DNA of 64,000 nucleotides. Origin: DATJHM01 sp035493895 (lineage in GTDB: Bacteria > Chloroflexota > Ktedonobacteria > Ktedonobacterales > Ktedonobacteraceae). Location: NCBI GenBank assembly GCA_035493895.1, contig DATJHM010000162.1, forward strand, positions 1 to 64,000. Direction: 5' to 3'. Positions 9,605-18,700 of the stretch are shown here, piece after piece (position 1 is the stretch's first letter; each line of letters opens with the position of its first letter). Made by a program: the position numbers and the translations under genes. The notes under the pieces are model-generated. The model saw nothing but the letters and a program-made list of their open reading frames with translations, did not search any database and was not told the DNA's origin.

Positions 9605-11194
9605 ATGAGAGCTGGACGTGTGCTTATTATTGATGATTTAGTGCAATGGCGTGAGCAACTCGTTGAGACGCTTATGATGGGTGGGCTCTTCGCTGAAGCA
9701 GTGGCCACGACAACAGAAGCACTCCAGAAGCTTGAGGAGTCCTATTATCATCTTCTTATCGTCGATATCAGCATGAATGAGTCCGATGCGGGTAATACAG
9801 AGGGCATTACATTCCTGAGCACCCTACAGGCAATGGGCTTGACTGAAGTGATACACGTTGTTGTGCTCTCGGCTCATGGCACACCAAAGTTATTGCGCGA
9901 ATCCTTTCACTATTATCATGTGCTCGACTTTCTTTCCAAAGATATCTTTGATAGCCAGGAATTTTTACAGATAATACGTACGCTCTTTGCTGATAAGATG
10001 AAGATTAACCTGAACCTGGAGATACATTGGGAATCCAAACAGATACAAAAACAGATCCTCGCAAATCTCGCCGGGAATGATCCAACGTTGCTCTTGAACA
10101 GGAGTCAGGAGCTAGATGATCTCCTGTGTCGACTCTTCTATCAGGCTTCGGGCATACTCATCAAGCCGCTGGGCATTGGATATGATGGAAATTTGCCTGT
10201 ATTAAAGGTACAGCCCTCTTATATGACAGGAGTGGGGCGTACGCTTATTCTCAAGCTAGACGCCACACACATGATGAGAGAAGAACAACAAAAACTCCTG
10301 GAATTTGTCCGTTCTTATATTGGCGGAGCCCGTAGCACGACCATTCTAGAGGTGAGACGTACCCTCCACCTGGGCGGAGCAATCTATACATTATTAGGCA
10401 CCTCAGAAGATAAAGTGGAAGATTTTGCTCATTTTTACCAGCGTGCGGAAGAAGAGGCAATCTGGCATGTCTTTGAGGATCTTCTTGTTACCTGCAACGA
10501 TTGGTATAGAAATATAGGAAGTTTACAATTGTATAATCTCACCGACGATTATATCAAGACCTTAGGCCTTTCCCTGGAGACGCTGGAAGAGCTTATAGAG
10601 CCCTATGTATCGTCGCCCGCAACGATACAGCTTTCAGCCTCCTTAAAACTTCCCTATAATTTTCTCGCGGAGAATCCTCTTCAGGTCATAAAAAATCACT
10701 CGTTCACCCTTCCCACCTACGCTTGTATCACGCATGGCATGCTTAACCAGCATAATCTGCTTGTGGATGAAGCGCAACATGTGTGGATGATTCATTTTCA
10801 AAAAACCGGGCGAGGCCATTTTCTACGCGACGTTGCGATGCTTGATTCGGTGATTCGCTTTCAACTTTTAGAGACCGAACACGCGACGTTAGCTGAGCGA
10901 CTGCTCATGGAACACCACCTGTGTAATGGCAGGCATTTCGAACAATGGGATCACATACCACCTCCTTTTCACTCTGACAATCAGCAGCTCGTGAAAGCCT
11001 ACACCACCATTCTCCATTTGAGGCAGCTTTTCTATAAGTACCTTGCTCTAGCCAGTTCCACGACGATAGCACAAGAGTATGCAATTGCCTTGCTTTATCA
11101 TGCTTTATATCATTTTTCCTGCGTTCCGCTCTCCTCCACACAACGCGAGCACGCTTTGCTTTATGCCTCACTTCTTTCTCAGTACTTACAATAA
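9605..11194 (+). CDS. Response regulator with degenerate aminoglycoside-phosphotransferase-like domain
   Basis: A 529-residue protein. Residues 1-125 are a CheY-like receiver with an acidic pair in VLIIDD, phospho-acceptor Asp in LLIVDIS, Ser in VVLSAHG and Lys in FLSKD. The rest resembles aminoglycoside/choline-kinase folds and is close to the gene at 12399. The catalytic loop reads HGMLNQHN instead of HGDLNQHN, and the metal motif reads IHFQKTG instead of IDFHDTG, so the transferase half is probably inactive. It may be related to the ternary-complex-associated domain TCAD9 of conflict systems; that assignment is from memory and uncertain. ATG 9605 follows AGAAAGGTGG; a GTG twelve bases earlier is possible. 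Confidence 0.8.
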   Translation: MRAGRVLIIDDLVQWREQLVETLMMGGLFAEAVATTTEALQKLEESYYHLLIVDISMNESDAGNTEGITFLSTLQAMGLTEVIHVVVLSAHGTPKLLRESFHYYHVLDFLSKDIFDSQEFLQIIRTLFADKMKINLNLEIHWESKQIQKQILANLAGNDPTLLLNRSQELDDLLCRLFYQASGILIKPLGIGYDGNLPVLKVQPSYMTGVGRTLILKLDATHMMREEQQKLLEFVRSYIGGARSTTILEVRRTLHLGGAIYTLLGTSEDKVEDFAHFYQRAEEEAIWHVFEDLLVTCNDWYRNIGSLQLYNLTDDYIKTLGLSLETLEELIEPYVSSPATIQLSASLKLPYNFLAENPLQVIKNHSFTLPTYACITHGMLNQHNLLVDEAQHVWMIHFQKTGRGHFLRDVAMLDSVIRFQLLETEHATLAERLLMEHHLCNGRHFEQWDHIPPPFHSDNQQLVKAYTTILHLRQLFYKYLALASSTTIAQEYAIALLYHALYHFSCVPLSSTQREHALLYASLLSQYLQ

Positions 11195-11227
11195 CGGCTC
11201 CCGCCACATGCCCCTGAAAGATAATAC

Positions 11228-11269
11228 GGGATTTGCCAGAAGAGAGGATATACGCTTCTGACAAATCCC
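11228..11269 (+). terminator. Hairpin after the first receiver-phosphotransferase gene
   Basis: The arms 11228-11242 and 11255-11269 are complementary at 14 of 15 positions with a 12-base loop. A T-rich run follows only about 15 bases later (11284-11289), so a Rho-independent terminator is plausible but not textbook. Confidence 0.45.
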
Positions 11270-11474
11270 ACGTTGTTGGAAAGACTTTTTTGACCCATCT
11301 TCCGCCCATAAGCAGGACATGAAATAAGGCATCCTTGTGCCCTCCACGACCCTGTCTCTACGCTCCAAAGTAGGGAGGAATCTGTCCACTGGATGGGCTC
11401 CCGGCCTGAGGTTTCATTAAGTATGCTCACCATATAGACGTTTATGGATTAATAATCCTTAAAAGGAGAGTGAG

Positions 11475-12149
11475 ATGGCAATTGCGTTAAAAGAGCTGGA
11501 AAGATCACAGCTGGATATTCACGATGAAAAGACCTGGCAAGAGCTTTATGCCTGTTTACGCCCCATAGCGCAAAAACTTGTTCGTACACATCCTCTTCCC
11601 AACTGGTGTGGGCAGGAGAATGACCTGATAGAAGATGTCATTCAGGAGACGCTGCATCGTCTGTTTAAGCGTGTCATCAGAGCAGAACGGCAAGAAATGC
11701 TTCCTGTCAACTCTCTAAAGCATATGATGTTTACGATTGCCAGCAACTACTGCAAAGATTTAAGAAGGCGAGATTATCGTTTGCTCCCTTTTGATACAGT
11801 CTTTTACTCTTTTCGTACGCTGCTGGATTCGGCAGTAAATCCAGCAGAAATAGCAATTGAGCAAGCGTATCGTAACGCGCTATTTGAGCTGGTAGCGTGT
11901 GAGATTGCGACATTTCCCGCTAAACAAAGGGAAGCCCTGCTCATTGATGTAGCAGAGCACATGGTCTTTGAGCAACAGGTCACATCGCTTGAGGCGGCCT
12001 TTTTACAAGTTGGCATTGAAATTCGTGCTTATCATCATGTCACGCCAGAAAATACCCGGGAAAAAAACAGGCATTATGCGCTGCTCAGCTTTGCCTATAA
12101 GCGTCTTTTTCAAGCAACCGCTATTCGTCAATATATCCAACACAACTAA
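11475..12149 (+). CDS. Sigma-70-like (ECF-type) protein
   Basis: A 224-residue protein with a sigma region-2-like N-terminal half: LIEDVIQETLHRLFKRV, then a helix ending SNYCKDLRRRDY. A region-4-like start, FPAKQREALL, is at about residue 141. The usual GLSYxEIAxxLG helix-turn-helix is replaced by a different helical segment (TSLEAAFLQVGIEI, then REKNRHYALLSFAYKRL), so promoter binding may differ from standard ECF factors. AAGGAG lies eight bases before the ATG. It sits between two receiver-phosphotransferase paralogues on the same strand, which suggests a shared signalling module. No anti-sigma factor is adjacent. Confidence 0.72.
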   Translation: MAIALKELERSQLDIHDEKTWQELYACLRPIAQKLVRTHPLPNWCGQENDLIEDVIQETLHRLFKRVIRAERQEMLPVNSLKHMMFTIASNYCKDLRRRDYRLLPFDTVFYSFRTLLDSAVNPAEIAIEQAYRNALFELVACEIATFPAKQREALLIDVAEHMVFEQQVTSLEAAFLQVGIEIRAYHHVTPENTREKNRHYALLSFAYKRLFQATAIRQYIQHN

Positions 12150-12330
12150 ACGAACAAAGCGGAGATCGCGTTTATGCACAAACGAGTTTTGTGGCACGAA
12201 AAGGACATTCCACCATCACATACTGGCATTATGGAGATGATATGCTCCGTACAGAGCATATGACTGATGTAGTAGATAATGAGAAGAAGATTTTGTAAGA
12301 GCGTCTATTTCTATGAAAGCTTCCTGTTAC

Positions 12331-12366
12331 CAGGATCTATGCATATGTGAATGTACATAGATCCTG
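12331..12366 (+). terminator. Perfect 11-bp inverted repeat between sigma-like and receiver genes
   Basis: The arms CAGGATCTATG (12331-12341) and CATAGATCCTG (12356-12366) are exact complements with a 14-base loop. The hairpin ends about 33 bases before the ATG at 12399 and is followed by CTTTTC. It could be a weak terminator for the sigma-like gene or a 5' leader structure of the next gene. Confidence 0.4.
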
Positions 12367-12398
12367 CTTTTCAAAAGCAAGGAAAGGCGAATCTGTTC

Positions 12399-14009
12399 AT
12401 GAGTCGAAAAAGTCGCATATTAATAGTTGACGATTCAGCGGCATGGTGTGAATTGATGATAGAAGCTTGTGAGCAAAGAAATATTTTTGCAGAGGCAGTT
12501 TCTACGATAGAAGAAGCCCTCCAAAAACTGAGCCAGTCATTTTATCACGTGCTGATCCTGGATTTATGTTTTGAGGGCGGCAATATCAATAATTCTGAGG
12601 GGATACTTCTCTTACAAGAGTTGCAGAAGCGTGGACTTGCGGAAACCCTCAAAGTGATCATGCTTTCTGCCTATGGTACAACCAGTAGCATGCACGAAGC
12701 CTTCCATGAATACCAGGTATACGATTTTATCGATAAAAGCTATTTTGACGCCTTTCTCTTTTTAGGGGAGATACAAAAGCTGCTAAAAGAAGAGCTGGGT
12801 TTTAACCCGGAAATAGAGATTCACTGGAACCCCAAAAGCGCGCGTGAGCTGGCTGTCCAGCAGCTTAAATCGGGCAACGAATATATGAAAAACAGTTTAG
12901 ACCTGCATAGCCAGCTCTTGCCGGAATTGGAAGATCTTTTCTGCCGCTTATTCCATAAAGCAGAAAGCATTCTTGTGCGCTTCCTGCCACCTGGATTTAG
13001 CGGAATGCAGGTTCTCTGGATTCAACCATTTTATAAGGATGGAGGAGGAGGGCAACCAACAATCTTAAAATTTGGGGATCGCACCAAAATTCGGACTGAA
13101 GATCACAATTTTCGCACGTATGTGCAGCCTTTTATCACGGGCGGGTATAACACCAACATCTTAGAGGTGCGCCATACCCCACATCTGGGAGGAATTACCT
13201 ATTCGCTCCTCCAGCTCCCACAGGAGCCTTTAAAGGATTTTGGTTCTTTTTATCCGCAAGCAACTATCGAGCAGGTACAATATGTTTTAAATCGCCTTTT
13301 CCTTCATACATGTAAGGTGTGGTATTCGGGTATGGGAAATATCCAGCCTCATGATCTCACCGCCGACTACCAGCGCGCACTGGGAAATGTGAGCGAAGTC
13401 ATACAAGAAATTGCTGAAGGACAATTGCTTCACATTCAAGAGCAACAGAGATTTCGCTTGCCATCACTTCCATCTGAGAGAACCTTTACAAATCCGCTTG
13501 TGCGCATTCTGGACCGTACCTATACATATCCTACCTACACCTGTATTACGCATGGCGACCTGAATCAACATAATATTTTGCTGGATACGCAAGGGAACAC
13601 CTGGTTGATTGATTTCCACGATACAGGTCGGAGCCACTTTTTGCGCGATCTCACCATGCTCGACTCCGTAATTCGCTACCAGCTTGTGCTTTCGGAAGAG
13701 GCAACGCTGGCAGAGCTTCTGCATATGGAGGAAACGCTGTTGGGTATTAGAAACTACAGTCAGCTAGAGCGTCTTGTAACCGCCTTCTCTACCAGCAATC
13801 AGGCATTGGCAAAAGCATACGCTTCTATTGTGCACCTGCGTATGCTTGTGAGTAAGATAACAGGCCCAAAAATCAGCGATGATATGAGTGAGTACTATAT
13901 AGGCCTGCTCTATCATGCCTTGAATACGCTCCGTTTCTCATCGCTCTCACTGCGTCAAAGAGAGCATGCCTTATTGTGCGCTAGCCTTTTAATCGATATA
14001 TTGGAGTAA
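12399..14009 (+). CDS. Response regulator with intact aminoglycoside-phosphotransferase-like domain
   Basis: A 536-residue paralogue of the gene at 9605. The receiver has ILIVDDS, phospho-acceptor Asp in LILDLCF, Ser in MLSAYG and Lys in FIDKS. The C-terminal kinase-like half keeps both catalytic motifs: HGDLNQHNILLD and LIDFHDTGRSHF. It may therefore transfer phosphate from ATP/GTP to a protein or small molecule under control of the receiver. The start at 12399 follows AAGGAAAGG; an ATG 48 bases upstream lies in a hairpin and has no ribosome site. It precedes the candidate peptide gene by about 320 bases on the same strand. The target is unknown. Confidence 0.82.
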   Translation: MSRKSRILIVDDSAAWCELMIEACEQRNIFAEAVSTIEEALQKLSQSFYHVLILDLCFEGGNINNSEGILLLQELQKRGLAETLKVIMLSAYGTTSSMHEAFHEYQVYDFIDKSYFDAFLFLGEIQKLLKEELGFNPEIEIHWNPKSARELAVQQLKSGNEYMKNSLDLHSQLLPELEDLFCRLFHKAESILVRFLPPGFSGMQVLWIQPFYKDGGGGQPTILKFGDRTKIRTEDHNFRTYVQPFITGGYNTNILEVRHTPHLGGITYSLLQLPQEPLKDFGSFYPQATIEQVQYVLNRLFLHTCKVWYSGMGNIQPHDLTADYQRALGNVSEVIQEIAEGQLLHIQEQQRFRLPSLPSERTFTNPLVRILDRTYTYPTYTCITHGDLNQHNILLDTQGNTWLIDFHDTGRSHFLRDLTMLDSVIRYQLVLSEEATLAELLHMEETLLGIRNYSQLERLVTAFSTSNQALAKAYASIVHLRMLVSKITGPKISDDMSEYYIGLLYHALNTLRFSSLSLRQREHALLCASLLIDILE

Positions 14010-14331
14010 AAGAAGTGTCTCTTCGGCCCTGACTTGAGGCATCATCCAGCCCTGTCGTATGGAAAGATATTGGATAGCAAGAAAATCTGCCTCTCCCCGG
14101 CAGCGAACTTGAAGGTCAGGAGGAAGCTGCAACGTTGTGAGGACGAATGCAAGAGCCATCACCTTCTTTTTAAGAGATACCTTTGACTATCAATTTATTT
14201 TCTCCTTTTTTCTATATAGTATGGACTTTGATCATTCATTATGTTACATTTTCTTTAGTACTACTATTTCACTCGTAGTTACCCTAATACATTTTCTTTC
14301 GCCGTTTGCGACAAAGTATCAGGAGTAATAT
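14010..14331. other. AT-rich stretch upstream of the candidate peptide gene
   Basis: The first half holds no recognised signal. The second half is very AT-rich and could contain a promoter for the peptide gene. It also contains the weak small frame listed at 14137-14328. Confidence 0.4.
14137..14328 (+). CDS. Possible small hydrophobic peptide
   Basis: A GTG-started 63-residue frame with AGGAGGAAG about ten bases upstream. Two hydrophobic stretches rich in Phe, Leu and Ile suggest a membrane peptide. Its stop is three bases before the ATG of the candidate precursor, and its last codons form that gene's ribosome site, so the two could be translationally coupled. No family is recognised, and the AT-rich composition could equally produce this frame by chance. 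Confidence 0.3.
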   Translation: MRTNARAITFFLRDTFDYQFIFSFFLYSMDFDHSLCYIFFSTTISLVVTLIHFLSPFATKYQE

Positions 14332-14568
14332 ATGGAACCAATAAAATCAGCACAGAAGTTTTCCATAGCGGAGCGAATACATCGGCTCCACGTACTCATG
14401 AATTTGGCCGACTCTCCAGAAGATCAGGATGCAATGGTAGCGCGGGAAAAGCAAAGGTCGGCGGAGGAAGCCACGAAAAGTGAAACAGAGCTGGAATGGA
14501 GGAATATTGAGCCTACAAGAGGATGCATCTGGGAAAATTTCGGGAATTACGTTTTGCATGCCGATTGA
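14332..14568 (+). CDS. Candidate triceptide (cyclophane) precursor peptide
   Basis: A 78-residue hydrophilic peptide with AGGAG six bases before the ATG. The first 50 residues are charged and helical in character, fitting a leader. The last 25 contain three aromatic-X-Asn triplets: WRN (55-57), WEN (67-69) and FGN (70-72), plus one Cys. Radical SAM/SPASM enzymes of the XyeB, GrrM and FxsB groups are known to join an aromatic ring to the beta carbon of the residue two positions later. The following gene encodes such an enzyme and overlaps or nearly abuts this one. No exporter or protease is adjacent. The precursor role is an inference from motif and context. Confidence 0.68.
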   Translation: MEPIKSAQKFSIAERIHRLHVLMNLADSPEDQDAMVAREKQRSAEEATKSETELEWRNIEPTRGCIWENFGNYVLHAD

Positions 14569-14576
14569 ACAACAAG

Positions 14577-15749
14577 ATGCACACACAACTCGTGATCATT
14601 CAAGCAACTTCCCTGTGCAATATCAACTGCCGATATTGCTACCTACCTGATCGGGCTGCCGCCAGACGTATCAGCCCACAGATACTGGAACAGATTTTTA
14701 AAGCGCTGTTCGCTTCTTCCTTTATTGCCGATGAAATTCTGTTCCTCTGGCATGCAGGCGAGCCTCTTGTGCTGCCAATTAGCTTCTACGAGCAGGCCTT
14801 TCAACTCCAGGAGCGCTGGAATGTCAAGCAGGTTCATATTGTCAATGCATTTCAGACAAATGCCACCTTGATTACACAAAAATGGTGTCAGTTCTTTAAG
14901 ACGCACAATGTGCATGTAGGCGTCAGTATTGATGGGCCACAACATATACACGATGCAAACAGAGTGAATAGGGGCGGGAAAGGCACCTTTGCACGCACGA
15001 TGCGCGGCATTGAATTGCTTCGTCACAACAATATTCCCTACACCGCCATTGCAGTGATCACCAGTTCGTCAGTAGGACAGGCCGAGTTGTTCTGGCAGTT
15101 CTTCTCCGAACTCTCTCCCTTGCGCTTAGGTCTTAATCCAGAAGAAGTAGAAGGCATCAACGCATCCTCTTCTCTGCATACAGAAGAAAATATTCAGCGC
15201 TATAAAGAGTTCCTGAAGCACTTGCTTACACTTAATGAGCAAGCTGCCAGGCCTGTGCTCATTCGCGAATTTGAAGAGCTTGCGCATCAGATCTATGAGC
15301 CTCGGCCCTTTACCTATATGCAAACGAATGTACCTATGGCCATTATCAATTTTGACTGTGATGGCAATTTCTCAACGTTCTCACCTGAGCTACTCACGAT
15401 GACGCATCCAGAATATGGCGATTTTCGTTTTGGCAACATTTTGGAAAACTCTCTAGAAGAGATATACGACAATCCAAAATTTCAGTATATTCAGGAGCAA
15501 ATTCAGCAAGGCATCAGAGAATGTGAGAAAACCTGCGCCTATTTCTCTGTGTGTGGAGGAGGATCGCCATCTAATAAACTCTACGAAAATGGCACCTTTA
15601 ACTCTACCGAAACCAGGGCCTGCCGCTTGCAAATTCAGACACCAACCGAGGTACTGCTAGAGCACTTAGAGGAGAAATATATTCCTCCCTCCTCCCGCAC
15701 ACCCGTAAGTAGCAATCCCGTGACGATAAAATCGTACACGAAAGAGTGA
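14577..15749 (+). CDS. Radical SAM/SPASM peptide maturase, GrrM-like
   Basis: A radical SAM enzyme of 390 residues (408 if it starts at 14523). The cluster motif CNINCRYC is near the N-terminus, followed by FLWHAGEPL, typical of anSME-like peptide maturases. The C-terminal SPASM region has Cys ligands in ECEKTCAYFSVCGGG, then PSNKLYENG, STET and ACRL. This ending resembles the GrrM/OscB/XyeB cyclophane-forming enzymes. It would act on the peptide encoded just upstream. The start is uncertain: neither ATG has a strong ribosome site, and translation may depend on the upstream gene (stop 14566-14568). An ATG at 14523 would overlap the precursor by 46 bases. Confidence 0.87.
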   Translation: MHTQLVIIQATSLCNINCRYCYLPDRAAARRISPQILEQIFKALFASSFIADEILFLWHAGEPLVLPISFYEQAFQLQERWNVKQVHIVNAFQTNATLITQKWCQFFKTHNVHVGVSIDGPQHIHDANRVNRGGKGTFARTMRGIELLRHNNIPYTAIAVITSSSVGQAELFWQFFSELSPLRLGLNPEEVEGINASSSLHTEENIQRYKEFLKHLLTLNEQAARPVLIREFEELAHQIYEPRPFTYMQTNVPMAIINFDCDGNFSTFSPELLTMTHPEYGDFRFGNILENSLEEIYDNPKFQYIQEQIQQGIRECEKTCAYFSVCGGGSPSNKLYENGTFNSTETRACRLQIQTPTEVLLEHLEEKYIPPSSRTPVSSNPVTIKSYTKE

Positions 15750-15755
15750 GTGAGA

Positions 15756-18700
15756 CTACATTACCGGATCGTCCTCAAAAAACTTCTCTTCACGCACAAC
15801 ACGTTCAGGTGGTTTATCCTTACGTAACCAGGCCTTGACCAATCCGATGGGCATTCTATATTGGACGCCGTCAAACGTTTCCTCAATGAAATCACCTCTG
15901 GTAAGCTTGCTCAGAGCGGCTATCACATCCTTATGGGTATACTGAACGCCGAAGGCATCAAAATCTCGGCGAATGTCATTGATTGAAAAGATACGCCCAT
16001 CCTCACCTTTCTCCTGGGCTAACAAAGAAAGGATGAGCTTTTCTATGGGAGATGAAAGATCCTGCCAGATCCAACGAATGCTACTGGATTGCTCATTCAA
16101 GACCAGTTCTAGCGCCTTATTGATTTCACCAACGGTAACGTAGGGCTTCTGAATGGTATTACAATGCTCAATGAGTTTCTCGCTCATCACATGGATAAAA
16201 TAGGGCCAGCCATCGGTCAGAGTGAGCATCTTCTGTAGGGCGAGAGAATCATACTCAAGATCGTTGCGTACAGGCTGCGTAATAAGTTCTCGAGCCTCTT
16301 CTGGCTTCAGTTTTCCAAGCTTGCGTGATTGGGCAATATTAAAAAGGACAGACTGATAACCCTCCGTATAGGGCATCTGTGGAGCACCGGCCAGCAAAAC
16401 ATTCAAGCCAGGATAATGCTGCATCAAGCTCCGCAAATAATGGAGAATAGGCTCGCCATCACGCTCTACGTATTGACGCATCCCATCAAACTCATCAATA
16501 AGCAGAATTAATCTGTGGTCAGGTAGCCATTCCCATACAGAGGCAATATAATCACGAAAAGCGGTCGAAGAATCCAGGTAAAAGCGTTCAGACACCGGTT
16601 CAGAGATGCGAATTCCTTTGTAATGCCAGATCTCTTTGTAAATGCATTGGGCAAAACTCTCGAGTAACTGGGCCGTACTATCTTTCAATGCAAGATCCTG
16701 CAAATCAATAAAGACCGGGGCGTAGCGTCCCACTGCCAGCTCACTTGCCAGTTGATAGATTAAACTGGTTTTCCCCATGCGGCGCTGGCCCCAGAGTAAT
16801 GCGACACGGTTTGTAGAAAGGCTCCCCAGGCTCTCACGCAAAAATTTCAGATCCTCTTTTCGACCATAAAACATCTCTCTCTCGCGAATCGGAGTGCCAG
16901 TTGTGTAAGGATTGGCAATAGTGTGATAGGGGCGCTGATACTCATACACAACGACCTTATCAGCAAATTTCAGAACCTTATCTCTTTTTTCCGCATCGTC
17001 ATAGATGACACAAAAGGCTAAACGAGCGTAAGGCCCATGTAGACGAAGCGTAAAGTCCACGTTGACCGGAATCTTTGTGGAAATCTCAATTAACCTGTGA
17101 TGTCCGGACCCCACAAGCGTAAAATCTGGACTGCTCTCCAGCTCAATACGCACGTTATCCGCTGAGCACTCGCCTTCGTTGCTGATACAAAGAGAAACCA
17201 CCACCTCTGAAGCATAGGGAACCTCGCTACTGCCAAGCGAGCATATTAGATGGGCCGAGCCGCGCATACGAGCAAGCTCACTGCTGATCACTGCCGACCA
17301 TTGCATTACCAGTAGCGTCAGAATACGAATGTCGGGCAAAATAACAGGTTCTTGCCGGTCAGCAAGAGAGACTGAAGAGGGGTACTGGCGCAGATCGCTA
17401 TGCGTTTTTTCTAGCACATGTTGAGCCTCAATCAAACTGGAAACGCGCTCGCCAACCGTCTGACGCCTCTCATACATAGCCACGATATGCATCGTCTCCT
17501 CAAATGCATCCAGCACCGATACGGTCAGACCAGAGCGCACGAGAGGCATATCCTGAAGAATATCCGAACGTGTCACACGCTGATAGCCTGCAATCTCACT
17601 AATAGATCTGGCAGATGAAATCTGCTGGAACTCCTCGTATATTTGCAGAAGCTCTTCACCATGAAAAATGCCAAACTTATTTAAATCGCTGATATGCTGA
17701 ATGATATCACTGAGAATTTCAGCCAGATTTTCTGTATTCACCGCAGTAAATTGTCTGAGAAGATTCAGGAACAAACCTTTCAGCGGGCCATGTTTGGTAG
17801 AGTACGCGATTTGCTGAAAGACCACGAGGTCGGTATCTTGATTCAGCAGCGCAAAGAGTTGAGAAACCAGATGGGCAATATGCATATCAAAATAATGGGC
17901 CAGAACGCGACCGCTCTCCTGACGCACCCACTCATCTTCATCTTTTGCCGTCTTGAGAAGCAAGCGAAAAACGAGCGCTGGATGCTGCTCAACCAGAACG
18001 TCTAGACGACGGACCACAGCACGACGGACCCAGATATTGGCATAATCGGTTGAGCGTTCCAGGTATTCAGAGAAGAGACCTTCATCCAAAAGGGGCAGGA
18101 TTTGTACAATTTCCATGCGAATCTCTTCTTCAGGGGTATGATACAAACCCTCTAAGAGTTGCTTGGCCCAGAGAACATTCTTCTCATGATTCATGGGAAT
18201 CTTACAAAGATTTCTAATTGCATGTACGAGTTCACGCTTCACCTGGAGGGAGTCGTCTTCTCTCAATGCCCGCAAGAGGTAGCGGAAATCCTCTTCATCA
18301 TGTTTATAGAAACCGGCAAGCACGGCGAGAGCGCCCCCACGCATATACTCATCGGGATGTTCACAGAGTTTTCTAATCGCATCGCGATCTCCAAAATTAG
18401 CAGACAATTTACTCCAGCACTCATCGCGTAAGACCTCGAGTTCTTCCGTCCTCAGAATTTGCAATAACTCCAGCTGATCTTCGGAGGAGAGCGTAATTTC
18501 GTATCTGCCATCCCCATTCACATCTTTCGCCTGTACCATACGCACGCGATCAGGGCATTGATATTTCCAGACGAGCTCACCGGAGGCATCAAGCATATAG
18601 AGATAATTATCGTCGCTACTAATCAGAATTTTCAGACCTCGCACCTGTGGATCATCCGAGTCTTTGTCGATTTTAATGTCGCAGACATCGATGTCGGTCG

